Assembly (NCBI GenBank): GCA_948567375.1
Contig: OX419755.1
Coordinates: 77,026,931-77,090,930 of the forward strand
Direction of reading: 5' to 3'
Source: Lunularia cruciata
Taxonomy: Eukaryota; Streptophyta; Marchantiopsida; Lunulariales; Lunulariaceae
DNA: 64,000 nucleotides
Numbering within the stretch: position 1 is the stretch's first letter; every line of letters starts with the position of its first letter. The notes below the pieces were generated by a model that had not been told where the DNA came from, did not search any database, and was given only the letters and a program-made list of their open reading frames with translations. Positions 36,264 to 47,400 of the stretch are shown here, in pieces. The position numbers were made by a program, and so were the translations under genes.

Positions 36264-36440
36264 TGCACTATGGATCCAAGCTTGGCACTTGTATGTGCAA
36301 GCTTTTGGTGTATGTTATGTGGCTCTTCTAGTGGAGCTACTATTAGGTTGGTTTGTAATAGTTGTTTGAAGGGATGGCATATGGCATGTTTGACTCCTCA
36401 TCTCATAATGGTTCCTCAAGGATAGTGGTTATATCCTAGA
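36264..36440 (+). pseudogene. PHD finger encoded after integrase
   Basis: CMLCGSSSGATIRLVCNSC, then LKGWHMACLTPHLIMVPQG, a TAG stop, then WLYPRC. This fits a C4HC3 PHD zinc finger: C-x2-C, C-x2-C, H-x2-C and a final pair whose first Cys is Tyr (WLYPRC for the usual WxCPxC). The linker IDCTMDPSLALV precedes it. It occupies the place between integrase and 3' LTR where chromoviruses carry a chromodomain, so a histone-tail reading role in integration targeting is inferred. A decayed homologous copy lies at 55510-55700 on the minus strand. Confidence 0.8.
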
Positions 36441-36713
36441 TGTACTTGACCTATAGCTAGTTCACCCTTTATGTGGTACAGATTGCAAACAAGCAACTAA
36501 CAATGGGTCTCAATAGCACCTGGTCTCTTGATCTTTGCCCACCTAGGGCATATCACATACTTGGAGTAGATGGCTATTTGGAGTTAGAGAGACCTAATTA
36601 CCAACTACTGGGACAATTGTGGTACTTTAGAGTTCATGTATGACTTATATGTGAGTTGTGCTTCTAAAGTGTATGATGTTCATATTGTAGCAATGTATAT
36701 ATGCATGATAGTT

Positions 36714-37130
36714 GTCATGAAATTTGTAGCACCAAAGCTAGTTTGCCCATATGCTAGGATGATAGTGATGGAAATCATAGTTATTTTGGTAGTTGTTCAT
36801 GGACTACTTGTTGATGGTCAGATTTCATTTTAGGGCTATTGATCACATGGTGAGAATCCACTAATGCTTGCTCCGTTCACACTAGCGGATGTGCTATCAA
36901 AGGTATACCTCTATGCTCAACATTGTTAAGGCTAAAGGCCTAGGTTGAGCATAGAGGTATACCTTTGAAGTGCAGCTCCAAAGAGCTCACTTCTTTGATG
37001 TTGAGCCTTTGATTTCTTGGCTATGGTGGATAGAAGCCAACAAGCATCACTGGGAGTCCCTTAGCTAGAGTGGGCATGGCTTGATTATAATTAATGCTAA
37101 ATTTTTGGTAGATTTTTTAGTGAAGGATCA
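36714..37130 (+). repeat. 3' LTR of PHD-Gypsy element
   Basis: Begins TGTCATGAAATTTGTAGCAC. It contains the hairpin-forming segment 36897-36968 that the 5' LTR lacks. Confidence 0.65.
36897..36968. repeat. Perfect 25 bp inverted repeat with 22 nt loop
   Basis: Arm 36897-36921 (TCAAAGGTATACC...CTCAAC) is the exact reverse complement of 36944-36968. The corresponding place in the 5' LTR (about 34550-34600) has only one arm-like segment, so the palindrome arose in or after the 3' copy. Confidence 0.9.
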
Positions 37131-37262
37131 AGTACAAATCTGATTTGATGGTGAGTCAAGTGGAAAAATGAACTGATTATTATTGCACTTTAGAGCTCAT
37201 ATATGATTTATGTATGAGTTGTGCTTCTATAGTGTATGTTGACAACAAAATGTTGTGTAGGA

Positions 37263-37349
37263 ATATATATATATAGAGGTATACCTTTGAAGTGCAGCTC
37301 CAAAGAGCTCACTTCTTTGATGTTGAGCCTTTGATATATATATATATAT
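37263..37349. repeat. Displaced exact 61 bp copy between TA tracts
   Basis: 37275-37335 is identical to 36953-37013 in the 3' LTR. It is bounded on both sides by short TA repeats (37263-37276 and 37333-37349). This looks like a templated insertion during break repair. Confidence 0.88.
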
Positions 37350-37984
37350 GCACGACACCACTCCTAAGGGCTCCCTCTGCCGTGTGCCATCCATTGATGT
37401 CAATTGTGTGAACTCTCCAAGAGTAGTATGATGGTTGTAGGAGGTGTCTTAATACCAAAGAACATATGAACAAATGGGATCAAGGAGTGGATCTGATCTC
37501 CAACTAAGCAAAGAGCCCTCAACCATGTTGGATGAGAGATGGTAATGAAGGCATTGGTAACATCAACTTGGACCACTACCCAAGGTGGATGAATATTGAA
37601 GGATGCTTGAATGCTTGCAATAACCATCTTGCATCCCCAAAGAGTAGCCATAGTATGATGGGAAGACAACAAGGATGAGAAGGGCTGACGCAATTGTACA
37701 CAAAGAGTCCAAGAAACTAAATGCAACAAAAAACATCCCCAATGGCAATGGGGTGCACACATGAGGTCTCCTTTGCAAGAGCTAGGAAACAAGAAGCCCC
37801 AAAGAGATGAGTTGCTCCAAGGTGCACATGGCCTAAGGCAATGTGTTGACAAAAAGTAAAGAGAAGAGTAAATCAAGTTTTGGGGCATCTAAGGAGAGGC
37901 AATCTCATAGGTGCTCAAAAACCAGCTAGAGTAGCCCACCTATTTAGAACCCTATGGTTCTAAACATGTGGGCTGCTCATGGGC
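37350..37984 (-). pseudogene. LINE B, 5' part (RT fingers and palm)
   Basis: Minus strand. The ORF 37888-37400 contains HTMATLWGCKMVIASIQASF, HPPWVVVQVDVTNAFITISH and SLIPFVHMFFG. These match LINE RT 'QFGV..PGGCE...H.I....', 'WV.LQVDV.NAFN.ISR' and 'PFVR.FYG'; the DV...NAF block includes the first catalytic Asp. Just downstream (37390-37350) a shifted frame gives GTRQREPLGVV. The next block, LFSKAHYMAL, is found beyond the Gypsy insertion at 34371. Confidence 0.8.
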
Positions 37985-38285
37985 TCAACTCTTTTCAAAA
38001 AGTCAAGTTCTTAAAAGTCTAATTCTCAACTCTTTCTTAAAAGTCAAATAACTAGGAATAATACAAAGTCAATACACTAGAAGAAAAAATAATGATGCTT
38101 ACTCTTCTCCCTTCCTCTAGAATAAGCTCACCTTTATTTTAGCTAGGACTAACTCTAACTAATCATGACTAATGTAGAAGCTTAGCTAAAATCCATATAG
38201 ATAATATTTCACCACTACTTGCAATACCAAACTTAATATCTCTATAAATTATACATGCATCAACTGATGTTATAGACTCGTTAAG
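37985..38285 (-). repeat. Partial copy of repeat C
   Basis: Outer end reads TATAACATC on the minus strand. It matches the first 0.3 kb of repeat C (blocks AAGTTTGGTATTGCAAGTAG, CTACATTAGTCATGATTAG and AAAGAGTTGAGAATTAGAC). It is truncated and abuts LINE B. Confidence 0.72.
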
Positions 38286-38879
38286 CTATAACTCATTTGG
38301 CTAGTAATCATAGAGGAACAAAAGGAGATCCTCAATGGCAGATAGATGTAGGGTCTATAGAGTAGACAAAGTGTTAGAGGAGAAGAGCATTGTTGAGAGA
38401 GTGAGAGAGCCTAGGTTGCCCATTTGTACTCATCTACTTGACCTAACATCAAGGGGCTACAAAGGCAATGATACTCTGGTATAGAGCATGGGGATGTTGA
38501 GACATTGTAATTTGCTTGGCTGCAGCTTGGGCCCTAATGGTGTACTCCTCTTGGAGGGTTACCCAATCTCCTCTCAAAAATCTACAAATCCTATAGGTAA
38601 TTTGACAATGTCCTAAGAATCTCCATGGGCTAGGAGTAATATATACTACTAGAAAGGGCCAATAAAGTCCAAGTGGAGAGATCTCTATCATGATCACCAG
38701 CCAAAATATCATTGAATAAGAGGGAGAGTGTGGAACCAATAAGAAGACACAATGGCATAGAAATCTATGTGCACATCTATGGTGTAAAAGTCCAAGATCA
38801 AGGCGAGAAATATGAGAATGGACGCTCACATTGGAATACTTGAATGAGAGAAAACTCTGAATGCCTAGCATGAGCTCTG
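38286..38879 (-). other. Transcribed-side continuation of LTR-B, unassigned
   Basis: Lies downstream (minus strand) of the LTR-B TATA box. The minus ORF 38871-38449 (140 codons) shows no family resemblance; an R-U5 and leader of the LTR-B element is the simplest reading. No second full LTR-B copy is present to define the end. Confidence 0.35.
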
Positions 38880-39182
38880 GCTCTTGTATTTATAGGGATC
38901 ATACAAGGCTCTTGAGAAGCTTCCTTGAGCCGCTTTCTTGGAGTGCAAGCTAAGTTAATTGGGAAGCTTCTCAAGAAGCTTCCTTCTAGAAGTCACTTAC
39001 TTGGCATGCAAGCTAAGCTAGTTGGAACCTTCTAGAAGTTACTTACTTGAGGTGCAAGCTAAGCTAGCCAAGAAGCTTCCCAAGAAGCTTCCTAGATACT
39101 TTTGGAATGTTCTAGGCTCATTTGTCTTATTTGCTACTTTGTTAGCCCTACTAACTTTGTCACTAAACTCCATATTGTTACA
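38880..39182 (-). repeat. LTR-B promoter region
   Basis: Begins TGTAACAATATGG at 39182 (minus strand) and runs to a TATA box, minus-strand CCCTATAAATACAAG, with TATAAATA at 38887-38894. It matches the plus-strand fragments at 22637 and 61688. The U3 holds tandemly repeated units of roughly 55 bp (GCTTAGCTTGCA...TTCTAGAAGG). Confidence 0.78.
38916..39112 (-). promoter_or_regulatory. Cluster of heat-shock-element motifs
   Basis: GAAnnTTC or TTCnnGAA pairs occur at 38916-38923, 38963-38970, 38975-38982, 38984-38991, 39072-39079, 39084-39091 and 39105-39112. A perfect three-unit GAACCTTCTAGAA lies at 39025-39037. All are within about 220 bp upstream of the TATA box. Heat-shock factors bind nGAAnnTTCnnGAAn; the Arabidopsis ONSEN retrotransposon is a known heat-activated case. 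Activity here is inference. Confidence 0.65.
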
Positions 39183-39416
39183 TATGGTCAACGCAAACTT
39201 GGGAGGAATGCTTAGAGAGGGTCCAAAGTGTGTAACCAAGAATACAAGTTTGGAGGAGTTTGTAGATCCACTATTGACATATGGTTATAAAGAGGTAGGA
39301 CTAGTGGTGGCTTCTGCTTGCATATGTAAGCAATAAGATTTGCTTCTATGATATGAAAGGCCAATCCCTACTCATGGAAAATCTAGACAAGATTGTGTAG
39401 GACATTGATAGAGTGG

Positions 39417-39996
39417 TGTAATTTTTTGAGGATAGGAGAACCTTCAAAACACAAAACTTCAGCCCTCAATACTCCAATGCCCCAAAGGAGCACCTTGTCT
39501 TTATCATTTAGTAAAGAGGATCTCCTCAAAGGAAGCTCCACCCTTGGATCAAATACATGGATTGGTGACCTATCAGTGAGCTCCACCCTTAGATTAGTTG
39601 CATGGATGGATGCATGTTGGTCCTTGTCCTATCTGGTTGGTCAAACAAGTTTGCTCAAAGAGAATCTTTATGGAATCATCCTATAGGAAGCTCAGAATAG
39701 CATGGGTGAGGTACCATTGGAAAGCTCTAGATGAGACAAATGGTGGGGAGAGAAGGCATACCTTCTTCTTAGATTGAAGGGAAAAATTTCATTTTCAATG
39801 CCTAATTTATCCGTTTAGGCCTCCAAAATTGGTTCTAAATTTTTTAGGGTGTTTTCAATACTTACTCTATTAGTGGAAGTACTCATTTTGGTGACATCTC
39901 TATCTGATCTACTTAGTCTATCATATATAACATCTTTCTAGATGTTACCAAGCAAATTTCCATCTCTAGATAATATGTCTAGTTAATGGTATTACA
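39417..39996 (-). mobile_element. Solo LTR-A with AGTGG target duplication
   Basis: TGTAATTTTTTGAGG...GGTATTACA, about 580 bp, collinear with LTR-A but lacking one of the tandem U3 units. It is flanked by AGTGG at 39412-39416 and 39997-40001. No internal sequence adjoins it, so it is a product of LTR-LTR recombination. It is clearly older than the copy at 15909. Confidence 0.9.
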
Positions 39997-40208
39997 AGTG
40001 GGATGTATGGATGTGATGATGACCATAATGTAGGAGAATGATCATGTGGAGGTGATAGTAGTGGGAGGAGGGTGTGGACGGGCCATGGGAGGAGAAGGAG
40101 GGATATGGGGTTAAGTGGTGGGGCATCCTCTATAAGGGAGTCACCCACTATAGAGCACATTGGTGGTATAGGAGAAGTACATGATCTAGGGATCAAAGGG
40201 ACTCCATC

Positions 40209-40332
40209 TAGCAACTATGGGTGCATGTTGAAGCAAACAAGATAAGGGTTAATCCCTTGGTTGCACATACTAGCAACTATGGGTGCATGTTGAAGCAAAC
40301 AAGATAAGGGTTAATCCCTTGGTTGCACATAC
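40209..40332. repeat. Perfect tandem duplication, 2 x 62 bp
   Basis: Units 40209-40270 and 40271-40332 are identical, starting TAGCAACTATGGGTGCATG and ending GGTTGCACATAC. Confidence 0.95.
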
Positions 40333-40695
40333 GTGGTGTGGGGTACCAAATGAGGAATGATGCCTAAGGTAGTCACTCTATGGCCTTGTGCTAGGGAGCA
40401 CAAGGGAGGCGGGAGGAGAGATGCTATTGAGGATGTGTACACCCTAAAGAGGACAAAGGAAAGACTTTATATCAAAATATAGAAGAGAAAGCGGCTAAGG
40501 CAGGTGAGAGGGTCTATATATGACCTCCAAATATCTCTTCAATGTCCAGTCTAATAGCAGGTCCAATTGTGCAACCGTGCCAAAAGAGCAAACCGTCTAG
40601 TAGAAGAACCTCCCATAGAAGAACCCCCTGTACAAGAATGCTATATGCTGCAAAATCCCTAATTATCATATGCACTTATACTGCTGAATTACCTA

Positions 40696-40860
40696 ATTGA
40701 TGTCCTACTTTGCTGCATCATTGTTTCTATGGTTGGGCTTCTGATTCTTCTCCTTGTTAGTCTCTATGTTGAATCAAACGGAGTACCAAAATTGATGTCC
40801 TACTTTGCTGCATCAGTGTCTCTATTGTTGGGCTTCTGATTCTTCTCCTTGTTAATCTCT
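40696..40860. repeat. Direct repeat of about 70 bp, period 95
   Basis: ATTGATGTCCTACTTTGCTG starts at 40696 and 40791. Both copies run to GTTARTCTCT with a few substitutions. Confidence 0.88.
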
Positions 40861-41288
40861 GCCTTCGACTCCTAATTGCTTGAAATTACTTCTATTTGCA
40901 CTTGATTACTGCCAGTCGCCTTTGATTGCTCCTCCTCTCGTGTGTATTTTGTGAGCTAGATCTCCCCAATTTTTTATCTTCCGTCCGTCTTTCCTTAGCC
41001 TAAGTCCCCCATCTGTGCAACAGCACCCGTTGCTATTCGCTGAAGAGTACTCCCGTCCAGTCCAGATTATTAATTCATCACTACCTAAATTGTACCTGGT
41101 CCACCCGGAGTAGATTCGATCTAAAACATCTCACTTACCTACACACTCAAGCATTTCTCATTGATCACAAACGTGGTCGTGTTACCACTCAGGTATAGCA
41201 AATACTTCTAACTGCCCCCGAGCTCTTCTGGTCACTCTGTCCACTCCCCCATTCACTCTGTTCTTTGTGTGCATGCACTGTCAAACAG

Positions 41289-41407
41289 TACACACCCCTA
41301 CTCGAGCAAACAGTCAGCCCTTGTATTGGGCTCCTCTTTGTTCCCTCACTATCGAAAGGTACTCACCCCTACTCGAGCAACCAGTCAGACCTTAGTATTG
41401 GACTCCC
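41289..41407. repeat. Direct repeat of about 48 bp, period 70
   Basis: TACACACCCCTACTCGAGCA at 41289 and TACTCACCCCTACTCGAGCA at 41359, both continuing through CAGTCAG to TATTGG(G/A)CTCC. Confidence 0.85.
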
Positions 41408-44400
41408 ATGCAATTGTTTCTCATGCTTTGACTGTGGATTGCACAATTTGTCACGATAATCCGAACTTCTCCCCCTAATTTTGATTGCTTACAAACGTTG
41501 TCCACGAAGTTCAGCGAGATTTTCTCAATTTCCTCATTGTGATGCAAAGAAAAATGAGGAATTAAAGTGGCATCTCAATTTTTCAACGTGACGCAAAGTA
41601 ACATGAGAGAATTAAATTAGCATTGAACTCTCTCGATCGCAATAGTAATGGGTATTTTCAAGGGAAAATGATGATATTTAATGGTAGATTAAAAGGTATG
41701 GCGTGGATCATTTTGCCCCCGAACGCAAGTCCCTAACGAGTTTCATGTGCAAACTCATCATAAACTTGCGAGAGATCATTTTTGTGAGATTTGTCGAACG
41801 CGAGCAATCCACATTTCACACATGTAGAACATTCACCCTTTGACACGAGTTTAAGGTTTGCTTAAGGACTTTGCGGACAACGATACAGTAATCCATATTT
41901 CTCAGGCTTGAATTCCCACGCCTGAGCCAGCTCGCACGAAAACAGTAACAGTGTAAGTCTTCTTTCTAGTTGAACAAATACATTATATAGATACTTACAT
42001 CAGATCATGTCCTCGTCGGATGTTGTGGCTGTTATCCATACATGTGAAATAACTGTGGAAAATACCAAACGTTTTGGCTTTCTTCAGAGTGGCAAACTGC
42101 CTTCGGCAAGAGAGCGGAAGTTATGTTCTACATAACTACGTTCTGTGTTGTCCCTGCCGAGTAAAGAACGCTGTAATTTCCACGTTCTTTAGTCGGGCAT
42201 GTTCCTCAAGTTACTATTGCTCGTTTCATTAAGACCTCAAAAGGATTAGCGAGTAAATTTCGGGTACTTCTATATCTCTTGAAAGCAATTTGTTTTATTT
42301 GAATTGACAACAACTTTTTTTTATTATTTGTTCGCGGTCGTCTACTTGGTTATTGCTTAACTTTTTGCCCGAAACGAGGTCTCAAAATCATCCTTTCTCA
42401 TTTAGTAAATCCCAGCGCGGGGCCATTGCCGACACCCAAAGGTCCAGAAGGGCATCGACTCAGTAAACTGCACTACGGGCCTCGTGACGCACAGAGTGCC
42501 TTTTGTTGTTTGGTCCCGGGTGCAGCGCCGAGTTAACAAACTGCACAATCCTACTCTTGACCGTGACCACCAGTGCCTTGGGTGGATACCTTGTTACTCT
42601 GGTCGTTTCTACAAGAACAAATAAATGCACACAACTAGAATTATACTTTGCAACCACCATGAATATTGAAGAATACAGTAATGCTAACTACTGCAAGAAG
42701 ACACGAGGAAAGAAGATAATACTTCTTGCAATAAAGCCAAAAGTACCTATATGACATAGAGGCTTTTTCATAATGATTGTCAAGGTAATCTTTCTTTTTG
42801 TAATGCACTTAGGTTATATACGGTATTTGATGCTTTTTTCATTGTACAAAGAGGTACTTGAGAAAACCTACATTACTGTGCATGGTAAGTGCTAATTACT
42901 TTTACAATGTATTTCAGTAAGAAAATAAGGACTAGGTAGAGAGAAGTCAGATCAAGTTTAATCCTCTATAGCAATATTTAATCATTAAGTGGATAACTTA
43001 CCAAATTATAAGAAAATGATGGTTTTCATGAGTAAATTTGTTGCTAGATGTATTTCATGATATGGCTTAACTCATAATTGGTGAAGATTACTCACAGCTA
43101 TTACCTTTAGTATACAAACATTGAGTAGTTTCTTCCCTCATTCAAGAAGATCCTGATTATAGATATTATACTGAATGTGTATTCTATGATGATAGGTTAA
43201 TCTTCCCGGATTGCCTATTTCTTTTCTGTGCAAGGCAGTCTTCTACCAAGAGAGAGAGGATTATAGTGTGGCTTGGTTACAAGTAGACTGTATGATTTTT
43301 TTAAGGAGGGAATATCTTCATTCTAACTCAGACTTTTATCCTCCTATAAACCGATATATAAAGCTGTACTTGATGTACATCCAAAGTCTATGGATACACC
43401 TCTAAATCTCAAGAACGATATAGTTAAGAAAGGTTGGAAGGACTCTAATGGTGATGATCATGGTGTTCTTTCTCAATGGAGTACACTCTAACCTTTCTTA
43501 AATATAGAAAAGCACAAAGATCTGGAATATATCATAGCATGTTGGGAGAAAAAAGCACACACGTTTTGAAGCTCTAGAGCTAGGAGTTGCATGGCATGTT
43601 GAAGCAAGAAAAAGCTTGGGGGATGGTTTCTGGCCAAGAAGGAATTCTGGTATTAGAATAAAAACTATGTCAAACAACAAGTAGAAAATTATACTTGCGG
43701 TTTGTAACTTTAGAGGATATTATTGAAGGTATAATCCGCATTTGATTCATTAGACTTATAAAAGATTTCATTGATAATATGAGAAATAGCTTGAAAGAGC
43801 ACTTGATTCATATAAATAAAGAAAGATAGTCCATCATTTACAACAAGTTTTGAATAGAATGTAAGCATCCAAAACACCATTCTCCCAATGCTGCTTATAT
43901 AAAAATTTATCTAGAAACACCATTCTGATCCTTCCAATGTCTAGATAAATACCAAATGTGTATAAACATATAAGGTTTGGAAGAAAGATCACTCACCTAG
44001 TTGCAAGTAAAATGTTCTAGAATAGAGTACCACAGATGCTTGTATCTTTTAGAAATCTAGAGCAAAATTTAGTTCTAAGCGAACTAAGGTACACCAAGAG
44101 CCAAGACAAATAGCACTACCTAAGCGAGAAACGTAATAAAACAAAAGAACTGTCTGATATTATTATGTTTTGATACTTGAGTTAGATCAGAAGTCTGTTT
44201 AACTCCTTTGAGGCTCTATGATATAATTTTAGTCAACTATTTGAGAAGATACAACTTAAATTGGATAAATATTGCTTACAGAATTGAATAGATATTATAT
44301 ATCAATTAAATTTGTTATCCCTTTGATTTAATATTTTTTAAAAATAACAATCTATTAAAATAATAATAATACTTTATATATTATCATAATTAATAAAAGG

Positions 44401-47400
44401 ATAATTTATAATTTGGAGTCCAAATTCCAATCCAAATGTTTGTCTAACCAAAAATATTTATTTGTAATCTGATTCTCCAATTTTCAATCCTGAATTGACC
44501 AACAAATTTGCATTACTCTACTGGCAGAGTAGTAACAGAGCAGGTTGATGATATCATACTGAATCATTTTGATTATGATGATTATTATCCAGTCAACATA
44601 ACAAGATAGTAATTGCTAATACATGAATTCATAACAAAAGATAATTATAGAAAATATTTAAGTGATAGATTGAAATTTTGCACTACAATTTAGAGAAATT
44701 TTTTTATTCAGTGCACATATCTCTCTATTTTACTTTCAAAATAAAGAGAATTTCTCTCTGATATTAAAATTATACTTTTTATGTCAAAATGTATTCATCT
44801 TATTAACATTGCAAATAGTAAATGCAAATGCAAATGAAAATAGCAAATGAAAATAGCAAATGCAAATGCAAATGAAAACACCTCACAAGAATTTGATAAA
44901 AGTGATAAAGGAATGAAAATCACCGATATAATCAATCTCAATGAGATACGGTTCACTTCAATAGCGCCTCTCCGATGCTTCTTCTTTCCAACATTGTGGG
45001 GTTCAGACTTCGACTTGACGGATTTTGACGGGTGATGGAGTTTTGCCTGTAAGATTAGATAAAAAGTTTGACTGGTCATGAAAATTTTACAGGTGATGAA
45101 AGGCTCAGGAGCACTCAGTTCTTTAAATTGGCGGCTTATATTACGGCCTGGATTCCATAGAGGATTACGGAAAGGAGTAATGAACCAGTTGACAATTTGG
45201 TAGTGGGCTTATGCCTTTCAGGAGAAAACGAAATGCCACTGATACAAGTGGACAAGAAAATATCTTCACTAATGCTTTCATCAAAGTTGATGGAATGTCC
45301 ATAACCCATGAACTTTGACAGGTCAAAATTTTAGATACCTGTAAAATATTTATAAATTCCACAAAAGATTTCACGGATTTCTACCGGGTTCGCACCAACT
45401 AGATCTGAATCTCCGTTTGGGGACAAATGGTGCCTAGCTCCATTTTTTATTGTAATTTCTCTCCCTTGTACGGCTCGATGGGTCTTCCCGTCCTTCATGT
45501 GTTCTATGTGGTTGCCTTTTTCTCCATTAAGACATACCAGTTGCACCCGTCGGTTGTCTTCCTCTAAATAATGCTACATGAAAACCCCTTTTCAAAGCCT
45601 GGCTCTCCCATTCGAGCTTTTGCTCTTCGTTGCTGAACTGGTAAAGAAGGTGGGATCGCCATCACAGCACGGTAACCCCAGAAAGGCAGCGCGTGTTTCC
45701 TGCAAAAGAGCTGACGCATTGAAAGCTTTGCTGACAGGCTAGCACGGCACGGAAAAGTGTATGTCGGTACCGGAAAAGATCGAAGATACATCGAGAATCG
45801 AAACTTTGCTGAAAAAAGTATGCATTCCTGAAGTATATCACCAGGTAACAGTTCAACACTAAGCTATTCCACCTTCTACACTAAAAGCATTCAAAATCTG
45901 AGGCGCATGCTGCACAGAGAAGCACGCTGGATGCTGCGCTGCAAATCGAGGGGTATTAACTGCTCAATCGAGCCATATCGCTATCATGCAGCACGCTTGG
46001 AGAAAAAGAGTACAGTTGAACAGGAGTGCTTAACATTTGGAAAACGGGGTTAAAGTTCGTTATCCTATGCATAGCTATGATTCCCCCTTGTATAGTTTAG
46101 GTGCTGTTTCGTTCTTTCTATCGGTTCAGACACGGGGGTGGGTACGCTTAACATAACAGAAACTTTTGTCTACTAGAATTGTTGCTCAACGTATGATCAT
46201 GATAGTCAGAAATAGTCGAAGCTATAGTCAGCTCTATTAAATACAAGATAATATATGCAAGAGTTGCAAGACGTAAGTTACTGTCATAGTATATTGAGAG
46301 AAAGACAGAGACGATACCCAAAAGGAAAAAAAGGAAGAAATACAAAGCACTCGGAAATGCAACAGGAACTTTTCCAGATGAAGGAGGAATTCAGGGAGGA
46401 AGAAGTGCAAAGCTATTCTCCACAAGACATCATCAAGTCTAAGTAACGGAAATAAATAAGCAAACTAACATACTATTGGAAATGGCGTAGACGTGATAGG
46501 CCTGTAATCTCTGAAGATCTAATGTCCGAGAGTATTGTAGGACAATTCGGATTCTTTATCTAAAATATCAAGAATGTGAGGTGAGCAAAGTGAACGAAAT
46601 AACAACGACCCCTTTCTTTTACAAAAATCTTCGAGTTGTCTCTTAAAGAATACCATCAAAGTTGAGAAACTTAACTATAAATGGACTTCAACATGGCTTA
46701 CTTGAAGTGTTTGTCCCTCCTTATATATTCTTTGTTTCTTAGCGTGACAAGGGTTTGCAATACAGGTGAGAAAGTCTAGTAAAATAAACCGGGATGTAAA
46801 ATAAAATAATGAAATAAAATCTCGTAAAATAAAGCGGGAATGAGTTTTAGTATCTCAAATTTGTATAGAGGAACTCGGTACGTTTTACCTTTGTAGTAGC
46901 AACTTACTGTTTTCCATTTGCACTCTTTGTGCATGTTGCAAGCACATATTCATTACCGAGTTCATGTGCTCATTAATGCCTTTAACGAATCAAGATGCAG
47001 TTAAAAAGTTTACGCTGAGATCATGTAAAGGGATAGATTAACTATGGTTGGAATTACACACATGGGTAGAAATACTCTACGACATTTCAACTTGTTCACG
47101 TTCTATGGGGTCAACGGCACAACTTCAATGTGAAAGGCTTGAAATGTACCATTTCATCCGTTATTGAAGTGGGGATCTGATTACCTCATTATTTCACTCA
47201 TGAAATGATGGTTTCTAGAATTCATAGAACATGTCCCTTCTAGACAGATCTTTGTTGGGGCCGCGGTCGTAGAAAAAGTGCGTGCTCATGATTATGCGTG
47301 AAAGGTGCGATCGAGTTTACTTTGTGCAAATTCAAGGCATGCTCAAGTAGCGTAAGCAAAGTAGGAGACGACAGCAAGAACAGTTTTGGAAGTGAAGGTT

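Larger units (their letters stand above)
34372..37130 (+). mobile_element. Deleted Ty3/Gypsy element with PHD finger
   Basis: Direct repeats at 34372-34755 and 36714-37130 start with TRTCRTGAAATTTGTAG and share further blocks (AACTCACTTCTTTGATTTTG against AGCTCACTTCTTTGATGTTG). They are read as LTRs. The body of about 2 kb holds the RNase H-integrase linker, integrase and a PHD finger, but no gag, protease or RT, so a large internal deletion is inferred. The element interrupts LINE B, whose RT blocks GTRQREPLG and LFSKAHYMAL lie on either side. A clear short target duplication was not resolved. Confidence 0.72.

Noticed and set aside
38449-38871. 140-codon minus ORF as a host gene
   Set aside because: It starts directly after the LTR-B TATA box and has no known domain; leader sequence of the retroelement is simpler.
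42503-42754. 83-codon ORF in the CpG-rich island
   Set aside because: No recognised domain, no splice or promoter context, and similar length ORFs occur by chance in this composition.
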